The notes below the pieces were generated by a model that saw nothing but the letters and a program-made list of their open reading frames with translations, did not search any database and was not told the origin of the DNA. The position numbers were made by a program, and so were the translations under genes. DNA of 64,000 nucleotides from JAJEEA01 sp965116765 (GTDB lineage Bacteria > Acidobacteriota > Vicinamibacteria > Vicinamibacterales > UBA8438), in contig OZ220718.1 in the NCBI GenBank assembly GCA_965116765.1, positions 3,286,001-3,350,000 on the forward strand, written 5' to 3'. The stretch's first letter is position 1, and each line of letters starts with the position of its first letter. Positions 15,660 through 22,491 of this stretch are shown here, one piece after another.

Positions 15660-16844
15660 TCATCGCGCGTACGGGTCCTGGCGGCTCATGTCGAGAATCC
15701 CGATCGGCGCTCGCGCGCCGGTCGCCGCCGCGGTCACTCGGTCGACCGCGACCGACTGCGCCGTCGCGGTATCGAGCGAGCGGAGGTCGGCGTCGACCGG
15801 CACGACATAGTCGACCTCGGCGTGTCGCATACCCTGGCCGGCATAAAACACCAAGGCTACGTCAGCGTACGCGCTTTGGCGCGAGAACGCTTCCAGGGCC
15901 CCGCGCAGGCCCCCCCCGTCGGCGTCGGTCAAAACCGTCACTTCGAACCCATGCCGCTCCAAGGCGGCGGCCACGGCCAAGGCGTCGTTGACAGGATTGG
16001 CAAGTGCGATTCCAGGCTGATACGCGTCGTTCCCGATGACGAGCGCCACCCGCGGTGCCGCCAAGCCCGGCGAAGCCGTCAAGGCCGTCGCCGCCGGCAG
16101 TTGGACCGCGCCGGGATCCGCCAGCGTCGAGTGCACCTCGGGGTGCTGTTGTCCATTCGTGGCCGCGATCACGGTCGCAGCCACGCGGCGGAACATTACT
16201 TCGACCTGTGTTCCGGCATCCTCGAGATGCGTCAGCAACGCTGCGGTGTATGGGCTGTTCTTCCCCGTGTCGCCGTCCGCCGCGACATCGCCCGGCCGTG
16301 CGGCGTAGGCCGTCAGGACACCGTTCCGACCCACGGCCCGCGCGACGTGCGGCTTGACGGCGGCAACGAAGTCCGGCGCCCAGTCGATGGCGATCATGTC
16401 GGCCCGCGGGTACGGTACCAGTGCGCCATCGCGAAAGTACCGCGCGGCATGGATCGCGACAGCCGCCGCGCCGCGCTCCCGCATCAGATCGCAGCGTACA
16501 GACAGCAGCGCGACCTCGGACCCTGCGCCCGTGCTGCGGACGAACTCCAGCGCGAGATCGTCCAGCGCCCAGCGCTCGACGCGACGCGTGGTCACGCCGT
16601 CGAGCGACGACCAGTCTTCCCACCATTGGTATCGAAGGCTCGGCAAAGATATCCTCACCGACGTGACGCCGCTGTAGAAGTAGCGCGGCCCCGCCGCCGT
16701 AGCGTGACAGTACACGTCGCCGACGTGCAATACGATTGCCGCGTGCGCCGGCCGAGCCCCGCCTGCCAGAAGGGCGCCAGCGACAGCAAATACGACCCAG
16801 CATCGGATTGGCGTTCGCGAACGGCCGCATGGGGTCAAGTGCAT
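15660..16844 (-). CDS. Secreted, circularly permuted caspase-like protein lacking the catalytic His and Cys
   Basis: Met at 16844 has AAGGAGG 11 nt upstream. The 394 residues start with a signal (WVVFAVAGALLAGGARPAHA). Residues 36-175 form a domain of unknown function (HVGDVYCHAT, RYFYS, LDDLALEFVR, ARYFRDGALVPYPRAD) that also exists alone at 33290-33823. Residues 176-241 match the p10 half of the neighbouring caspase (AARPGDVAADG, NSPYTAALL, VMFRRVAATV, HPEVHSTL). Residues 263-394 match the p20 half (RVALVIGNDAY, DVALVFYAGQGM, ILDMSRQDPYA). The order is therefore p10 then p20, the reverse of the canonical arrangement. The catalytic His is Gln337 and the Cys is Ser387. It is predicted inactive; possible roles are decoy, regulator or binding protein. 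The frame stops soon after the p20 half, and no p10 follows. Confidence 0.82.
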   Translation of the reverse strand: MHLTPCGRSRTPIRCWVVFAVAGALLAGGARPAHAAIVLHVGDVYCHATAAGPRYFYSGVTSVRISLPSLRYQWWEDWSSLDGVTTRRVERWALDDLALEFVRSTGAGSEVALLSVRCDLMRERGAAAVAIHAARYFRDGALVPYPRADMIAIDWAPDFVAAVKPHVARAVGRNGVLTAYAARPGDVAADGDTGKNSPYTAALLTHLEDAGTQVEVMFRRVAATVIAATNGQQHPEVHSTLADPGAVQLPAATALTASPGLAAPRVALVIGNDAYQPGIALANPVNDALAVAAALERHGFEVTVLTDADGGGLRGALEAFSRQSAYADVALVFYAGQGMRHAEVDYVVPVDADLRSLDTATAQSVAVDRVTAAATGARAPIGILDMSRQDPYAR

Positions 16845-17000
16845 GGATCCGCCCGCCTCCTTCACACCGCAATTGTCGGTCCTCAGCACCACGTCTGCTC
16901 CAGAATCGAGCGGAAGTAATCCGATTACCCGCGGTGCACCCCTCAGCGGAACCAGCCGATTCACCTGAGCGGCACGACCACGCCACCGTACGGCGTGTCG

Positions 17001-18968
17001 TCAATGCACCAACACCCCGTACGCGCCCATCTCACCCCTCCAGTCGCTGACATCCATGAAGTACCGTCCGGAATAGGGCAGTACCATCTGTACCGACTCC
17101 TCCAAGGCATCGCCCGCAAACAACCGCTTCCGCAACATCACCTCACCGGTGTCGGAATACCAGCGGACATCCGGGAGTCCGTCTCTCTCCGTGGAGAATG
17201 TGAAGTTGATCAACTGACCGGCAGTTCCCGCAAAGCCCCAGAAGTCCACTCCGCCATCACTGAGATCTCCGAGCTGGATATCTCCGGTCCCCAACGGGGT
17301 CGCCGCCACGGTACTCAAAAGCACGTCGTACTCGATTTCGCGGTTCAACAGCCCCGGGTCCCACATGCCCCGAGGGCTCGCCATCACGGCGAACCAGTGC
17401 TCGCCGGGGTCCGAACAAAAGGCCGCATACTGCCCGCTACCGGTGGATACCCCCTCCACCTCGCCTGTCGACGATGAGTAGACTCCCGATCCCGACGCGA
17501 GGAGATCCATGTCCTCCCCGAGCGACACCGTCAGGACCACCATCTCGCCGACCGGGCATCGGAACCGCCAGTGATCCCGCCAGGCCACGCCACGCATGAC
17601 ACCCCTCTCTCGCGCGCCAATCGCGAGGTCACCCATATCTGCCATCCACAGGCTGACCGCGCCGACGTCCTCCATTCTGAGCATGTATGAACCGGAAGTT
17701 GGCAAGCGTGCCGAGTAGGCGCCCTCCTCATAGACATAGTCTACCCACCCATCGACAATCTGCTCGCCACGTGGAGAATACAGCTCTACCAAATTGCCGA
17801 ACCAGCTATCGCGAACCGAGATGCCCAGGATCTGCCCCGCCCGACCCTCGACCCTCCACACATTGGTCGCCAGCACGGAGTTGTCCCCGGGCACAGGCCC
17901 GACTTGCACCGCTGGGAGCCGCGCGGCATCCTCCAGCGTAACGGTATACTCGCCGGTTCCGAAGGCCGTGGCGTCCGGGTCTGGACCCCGGTTCGATGTC
18001 ACTACCACGCGTCGCGGCCGGGAGTTGGGTGTCGACGCCACTAGAGCCGTCCCGACTTGCGTGGCGGTCCCCTCAACCAGCATTCCAATGACCCCGTACG
18101 TGCTTGAGTCTATTGTGACCACGAGCGGCTGGCCGCCGCTTTCGAGGGTCCATATGTCCACGTCCTGCCGCGAATCGAGGGCGCCGTTCGCGCTGGAGCC
18201 CGACGCGAGCACATTCGCATCTTCCACCACCCGCATGGTGATTTCGTATGATGCAGGAGTTCGATACGGCCGGTGGAGCATCCCCACGAGAACGCGGTAA
18301 TCGCCGGATGTGGGCAAGAACGCGATTAGCCTCGCGCCATGCTCCACGTTGGTGTCCTGACAAGCCCGGCACTCCAGGCCATACTCGACGGCGTGGTCGA
18401 GCACCTCTCCGTCGGGCGCCAACAGGTGGACTACGGGAGGTGTCCCACCCTGCAGCGGGCCGGGCAAACCGGTGGCGCGGATGACGACGGCCTGCCCGGC
18501 TTGACCGGCGAAGCTCCATAGCAGCTCGTGCGATTCGTAGCTCGCGATGGCGGGTACCCCGCTTTGTAGGGACCCAACCGGCTCGATGGCCCCGGTGGCA
18601 AGCTCATAGGTGCCTGCACCCCCCGTGACGGCGATGCGATAGCGGTCGGACCGGGGCAGCACGAAGAACCGGTCGGCAGGGTCGTCGACGTGCGGCGAAA
18701 CTGGCGGGAGTTCTTGGTGGTCGGACGCCAAGACCTGCAGAGACGGGAGGAAGCCCTCTGAGCGCACCACAACCCTCACCACCTGCCCAGCGCGGCCCTG
18801 GAACTCCCACCAGTCGGCGGGTCGCTCGCTCGACAGGGTGCCTTGGGTCGTGTTGCCGAGGTCAATGTACTGGGCCTGCGGTTCGGAGGACGTGCAGGCA
18901 AGGGCAGGAGCGACGAGGAGAGCGGCCCATGTCAGGAGCCCTCCCGCGTACAACCGTTTTCCAATCAT
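17001..18968 (-). CDS. Lipoprotein with tandem PPC-like beta domains
   Basis: Met at 18968 follows GGAGGGTCTCCA. The 655 residues begin with a lipoprotein signal (GLLTWAALLVAPALAC, Cys25). The body is four to six beta-sandwich domains of the pre-peptidase C-terminal type, each with a W.F.G.AGQ..r strand and an LP.SG.Y.v hairpin (DWWEFQGRAGQVVRV, LLWSFAGQAGQAVVI, LPTSGDYRVLV, LPTSGSYMLRM, FWGFAGTAGQLINF, LPYSGRYFMDV). PPC domains usually escort secreted proteases or bind surfaces; no protease domain is present here. It lies between the permuted caspase and the PEGA-TPR gene on the same strand, so it is probably an outer-membrane-facing partner of module B. Confidence 0.75.
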   Translation of the reverse strand: MIGKRLYAGGLLTWAALLVAPALACTSSEPQAQYIDLGNTTQGTLSSERPADWWEFQGRAGQVVRVVVRSEGFLPSLQVLASDHQELPPVSPHVDDPADRFFVLPRSDRYRIAVTGGAGTYELATGAIEPVGSLQSGVPAIASYESHELLWSFAGQAGQAVVIRATGLPGPLQGGTPPVVHLLAPDGEVLDHAVEYGLECRACQDTNVEHGARLIAFLPTSGDYRVLVGMLHRPYRTPASYEITMRVVEDANVLASGSSANGALDSRQDVDIWTLESGGQPLVVTIDSSTYGVIGMLVEGTATQVGTALVASTPNSRPRRVVVTSNRGPDPDATAFGTGEYTVTLEDAARLPAVQVGPVPGDNSVLATNVWRVEGRAGQILGISVRDSWFGNLVELYSPRGEQIVDGWVDYVYEEGAYSARLPTSGSYMLRMEDVGAVSLWMADMGDLAIGARERGVMRGVAWRDHWRFRCPVGEMVVLTVSLGEDMDLLASGSGVYSSSTGEVEGVSTGSGQYAAFCSDPGEHWFAVMASPRGMWDPGLLNREIEYDVLLSTVAATPLGTGDIQLGDLSDGGVDFWGFAGTAGQLINFTFSTERDGLPDVRWYSDTGEVMLRKRLFAGDALEESVQMVLPYSGRYFMDVSDWRGEMGAYGVLVH

Positions 18969-19009
18969 TGGAGACCCTCCCGCCGGGGAACGGGCAGCGT
19001 ACCCCCCCC

Positions 19010-19188
19010 CCAAGCGCGTTCTGGTCGTTCCGGAAGCGCCCGTCGACCCGCGCCTCCCGTCCGTACTCCGTGGCCGCAAAGCCGACTCGCGGGATGGCCA
19101 CAAAGCGGTTCCCCAGTGGCAGGCCGTAGCCGGTCTCCGTTTCGAGGCGGTCACCTGGGCCAAAGCCACCATCAGCGGCCCCCCCCAT
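19010..19188 (-). pseudogene. Outer-membrane beta-barrel fragment remnant
   Basis: One minus-strand frame reads GFGPGDRLETETGYGLPLG, then FVAIPRVGFA and GREARVDGRF. This is the alternating amphipathic pattern of the last strands of autotransporter-type barrels (GDRLE.E.GYG......F...P..G). It has no start, no stop of its own and no N-terminal part. It overlaps the last few codons of the PEGA-TPR gene. It looks like debris of a barrel gene lost when module B was rearranged. Confidence 0.5.
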
Positions 19189-20659
19189 CGTCGGGTACCT
19201 CCACGACGGCGGGGACCGCCGTCCCTTGCTCGATGATGTTGACGCTGTCGTCACCATCGAGGACGACGACGCGCAAACCGGGGTCGTAGGCCGCCGCCGG
19301 CTCCGGGCAGCCGAGCTGCCGTGCGATCCCCGTAATCTGTTCAAGATGGAAGCGGGCGTCGTCCGATTCCGCGAGATTCGGGTTGATCTCGATCATGCGA
19401 CTGTAGCTGCGCGCGGCGGACGTCAGGTAGTCGCAGGTGCCATAGAGGTTGAACAGGTCCCGGTTGATGTTCCCGAGCAGGAAGTGCGGTATGGGCTTGT
19501 GCTCGTCGTATCGGATCGCGCGCTGGCAGTAGTCCTGCGCCCGCAAGGGGTTGTGCGTCCTGTGCTCGGTGATGCAGAGACCCAGATAGCCCGTCGCGCG
19601 AAGGTCCCGCCATACCAGCTCGGAGTCGGCGTGGCGGCGGCTAATGCCGAAGCCGATGAAGTGAAACCCCAGCCTCTCGTCGAGCGACTCGAAGTTCGTC
19701 AGGCTCAGAAACCTCAGATAGCCTTCGCGGGACTCGCGAAACAGCGACTGCTTGAGGATCGGCGAAGTCTCCTCGTCGGCCACGTACCGGAGAGCATCGG
19801 CCTTGAACAGGTGGGCCTGGGCATTCGATGCGTTCAGCTCGATCGCCTGTCGGGCCACCTCGACGGATTGCTCCCAGGCCCTCTGGTCCCAGAACACGCG
19901 CGCCAGCATGGCGTAGAGCTCGTCGGTCGGCTCTTCCAGATTCCTGGCGTTTATCAACTGGCGATAGGCTCCACGGGGGTCCCCGGACTCCAGCAGCACC
20001 GCCGCGAACTGCAGCGTCGCGTCGACGTCGCTCGGGTCGATTCGCAGCGCCGACCGATAGGCTGCCAGGCTCTCAGGGCGATTGCCGAGAAGCTGGTGGA
20101 CCTGTCCGAGCAGCCGCGCCGGCCTGCCATAGTCCGGGTCTTCCTGCAAGGCGGCGACGAACAGATCGCGGGCGCGCTCGAGATCGTACCGGCTCTGGGA
20201 TCGCCGCACGGGCAGGACGTTCAGGGGGTTTACGGTCCAGCGCCGGCTGAACAGCAGGCGCTCGCCCCGTTCCACGAGATCGCGCGCGGCCTCGTTGATT
20301 CGCCGCGGATAGCGAATGCGCAGCGTCACCGTGACCCGCTGGCCCGGCGCGATCAGGACCTCCTTCGTGTCCGGCTCGTAGCCGCGCCGCACGCCCATGA
20401 ATTCGTGGAGCCCGGTCGGCATTCCTTCGAGCACCAGCGGTTCGCCGCTGCTGAGTGATCGGACGCGCTGACCATCGACGTAGAGATCCACGTCGTCGAG
20501 GTTGACCTCGACGACCGCCGTCCCCAGCAGGGAGGGCGATACGGGATTGGGCCTTTGCGCCGCCTGACCGGAGGCAATCGGCGACGCCGCCACCGCCACC
20601 ATCACCGCGGCGGCGACATGGACGCGGCACCGGAGCCGGTTCCTCAGTTCAAGTCTCAT
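19172..20659 (-). CDS. Secreted PEGA-TPR protein, module B, caspase domain missing
   Basis: CGAAGGAGG precedes the start at 20659. The 495 residues have a signal (VHVAAAVMVAVAASPIASGQ), a PEGA domain at about 45-115 (AVVEVNLDDVDLYVDGQ, GLHEFMGVRRGYEPDTKEVL) and TPR helices to about 455. It aligns along its whole length with the C-terminal part of the caspase-PEGA-TPR protein at 5635-7893, down to details such as LLFSRRWTVNPLNVLPVRRS versus LLYTRRSSVSLWNLLPVTRT. The roughly 250-residue caspase domain is cleanly absent between the signal and PEGA. It could be a scaffold that competes with or accompanies the active protease. The C-terminal tail after LGCPEP is unique. Confidence 0.8.
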   Translation of the reverse strand: MRLELRNRLRCRVHVAAAVMVAVAASPIASGQAAQRPNPVSPSLLGTAVVEVNLDDVDLYVDGQRVRSLSSGEPLVLEGMPTGLHEFMGVRRGYEPDTKEVLIAPGQRVTVTLRIRYPRRINEAARDLVERGERLLFSRRWTVNPLNVLPVRRSQSRYDLERARDLFVAALQEDPDYGRPARLLGQVHQLLGNRPESLAAYRSALRIDPSDVDATLQFAAVLLESGDPRGAYRQLINARNLEEPTDELYAMLARVFWDQRAWEQSVEVARQAIELNASNAQAHLFKADALRYVADEETSPILKQSLFRESREGYLRFLSLTNFESLDERLGFHFIGFGISRRHADSELVWRDLRATGYLGLCITEHRTHNPLRAQDYCQRAIRYDEHKPIPHFLLGNINRDLFNLYGTCDYLTSAARSYSRMIEINPNLAESDDARFHLEQITGIARQLGCPEPAAAYDPGLRVVVLDGDDSVNIIEQGTAVPAVVEVPDDGGGR

Positions 20660-20739
20660 CTATACCTCCTTCGGGGAGCTCTGTCACTCGCCGCCGCGTG
20701 CTCCGAATAGCCTCCAACCGGCCGACGCTCCGACGACGG

Positions 20740-20862
20740 TGATTCGCGAGCTTTGATGCTGTCGCCCTACCGAAACGTGGTGTTCGGGTCGACCTCCACC
20801 GGCTGATCCCGATAGCCGGGAAGGAGAATTCGGTACTTGGGTCCGGTCGAAAGGCCACCAGC
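20740..20862 (-). pseudogene. Remnant of a caspase-DUF4384 gene (DUF4384 start)
   Basis: On the minus strand one frame reads STGPKYRILLPG, then QPVEVDPNTTFR, a stop and GDSI. The intact protein at 7929-9335 reads GAGLKYRILRRG ... VAVDPNTEFRAGDRIRF at the start of its DUF4384. Order and spacing are the same, with one nonsense change. Only about 40 codons survive. It lies where module B should carry its caspase-DUF4384 gene, upstream of the PEGA-TPR gene. Confidence 0.75.
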
Positions 20863-20932
20863 GGCAGTCCCATGTCACACCCCTCCTCGACGGCCGGCCG
20901 CGTTCGCGCCAAGGAGCTATTGCGGTCAGCCG

Positions 20933-21496
20933 TCATCCGATGACCTGCACCCGGGTCTCTGCCGTCGCCCACGAAGCTTCCGGCAGCTCTTGGGCCGCGT
21001 CGTCGAGGCGGCGCAGGAACTCGTCGGCCGCGAGCGTCAGCGGGACCGGGCTCGCCAGGGTGCCGCCCTGGGTGTTGGCGAAGCCGGGGAACGGATCGAG
21101 CGTCACCAGCAGAATCAGGCGGTTGATGCCCGCGGGCTGCGTCGCGGTGAGCGTGAACCCTGCGGCCGGCCCGGGAAAGTCGAGCTGAAGACCGGCCGCC
21201 AGGGGCAGGTTCTCGGTCAGCACTGTGACCGCCCCCGTCGCGTTGATCAGATACAGGTGTCCACGGCCGGCCAGGCTCGATGACACGCGGAACCCGAGCG
21301 GAGTGCCGACCCTGATCGGCGGCGCGGACGCCGGAACCACGCCGACCGCGAACGGGGCGACGGGGTTGGCGGCGAGGCCCATGTCGCCGGCCACCGCCAC
21401 CGGCCCCGTCGACGCCGTCCGGCATCCTCCGGCCAAGACCAGCACGCCGCACAAACCCATCCATCCCGTCAACGTCTGGACTCGTGTCATCACCAT
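20933..21496 (-). CDS. DUF4384-like lipoprotein, module B copy
   Basis: These 187 residues have a lipoprotein signal (GWMGLCGVLVLAGGC, Cys25). The single beta domain has GTPLGFRVSSSLAGRGHLYLI, VTVLTENLPLAAG and LILLVTLDPFPGF, and the protein ends ASWATAETRVQVIG. It is strongly similar along its length to 10206-10775. AGAGAGGAC lies upstream of the start. Both copies are intact, unlike other module B genes, which suggests that this component is still under selection. Confidence 0.75.
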   Translation of the reverse strand: MVMTRVQTLTGWMGLCGVLVLAGGCRTASTGPVAVAGDMGLAANPVAPFAVGVVPASAPPIRVGTPLGFRVSSSLAGRGHLYLINATGAVTVLTENLPLAAGLQLDFPGPAAGFTLTATQPAGINRLILLVTLDPFPGFANTQGGTLASPVPLTLAADEFLRRLDDAAQELPEASWATAETRVQVIG

Positions 21497-21625
21497 CGGT
21501 TTCGTCCTCTCTTGTCAGCGGCACCCGGGCAGGGCTTCGCAACCCCCCGCCGGCCCCTGACTTCACCGGCGCCGCCCCGACGGGCCACGAGGGCCACGCC
21601 GGGGTGGCTCGGCTACCGGGCCACT

Positions 21626-22192
21626 TCAGTCGACGATGCGAAACGAGATGGTGCTCGACGCATAGGACGCCGGCGCCCTCGACTGGATGTGCCTGATAAC
21701 CGGGTAGTCTTCCTGGCCAATCTGCTCGGCCTCGTCCCCGCTGTAGTGCAGAAAGACCAGGGAGTCGCCCACCGGGCCCTCGACCTCGAATGCGAAGCCG
21801 TCCCCCTGGTTGCCGAGGCACTGCTCGGTGGCGTCCACCCGGCCGCCCCCCGGCGAGTACTGGTTGGGGAAGATCTGTTGCGCCTGCGCGTCGCCGTCCT
21901 GGCTCCAGAGGCTGATGTACCCGGGCTGACTGACCTGGAAGCAGATCTGCACCCGGTCGCCGATGCGCAGGATGTCGCTCGACCGAAGCCCACCGCCGTG
22001 GAGGGTGCGGCCGCTCAGCGTCTCTACTCGCAGCTCGACGTCGACGCCGTTCATCTGCTGCTCGGCGATCACCCCGACCCCGCGGCTCCGCTGGCCCGCC
22101 TGGGAGTCGGGCGCCGCGACCATGTGCATCGACACACCCAGGGCGACGACCGCCGCACAGCAACTCCCGCCACGCTTCTTCCTACCCATCAT
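21626..22192 (-). CDS. Secreted DUF4384-like protein, module B copy
   Basis: I took Met at 22192, with GAGGTGG upstream, rather than the longer frame. The 188 residues comprise a signal (CCAAVVALGVSMHMVAAPDSQA) and a beta domain (ILRIGDRVQICFQVSQPGY, QQIFPNQYSPGG, GDSLVFLHYSGDEAEQIG) ending SSTISFRIVD. It is paralogous to 13337-13942. The two conserved cysteines are kept. The IFPNQY turn also links it to the double-DUF4384 protein at 11803-12921. Confidence 0.7.
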   Translation of the reverse strand: MMGRKKRGGSCCAAVVALGVSMHMVAAPDSQAGQRSRGVGVIAEQQMNGVDVELRVETLSGRTLHGGGLRSSDILRIGDRVQICFQVSQPGYISLWSQDGDAQAQQIFPNQYSPGGGRVDATEQCLGNQGDGFAFEVEGPVGDSLVFLHYSGDEAEQIGQEDYPVIRHIQSRAPASYASSTISFRIVD

Positions 22193-22315
22193 GGCCACCT
22201 CGCTATCCCGTCCTCCACGGGTCGTCGACCCCTCCGCGGGTCTCGGAACCAACGCACCAATTCGCGCCGCCGCGACCGTCAACCCAGCGCCGCCGCCTTC
22301 CCGGCCCCGGCTGCG

Positions 22316-22456
22316 TCAGTTGACGACCAGGAAACTCACCGTCGACCTCGCGGAGACCGGGGCCGGCTGAGCCGGCGGGGTGACCGCCGGCCGCGCGGCG
22401 CCGGTGGCCAGCGCGACGCAGATCCAAGCGGTCGTAAGCGTCGATCTCGTCGCCAT
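22316..22456 (-). CDS. 46-residue mini-gene, deletion derivative of the double-DUF4384 gene
   Basis: GAGGAG lies upstream of the Met at 22456. The frame encodes a signal-like segment (TTAWICVALATGAARPAV), a short Pro/Ala linker and ARSTVSFLVVN with a stop. The intact paralogue at 11803-12921 begins MTTKTRMTTTIWAGGVLAA and ends ARSSVSFVVVN. Both DUF4384 domains, about 320 residues, are missing in frame. It lies 35 bp downstream of the kinase gene. It may be translated but is more likely a relic of a clean internal deletion. Confidence 0.6.
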   Translation of the reverse strand: MATRSTLTTAWICVALATGAARPAVTPPAQPAPVSARSTVSFLVVN

Positions 22457-22491
22457 TGGCCCATCTCCTCGATTGGTTGCGATGTCTCTTC

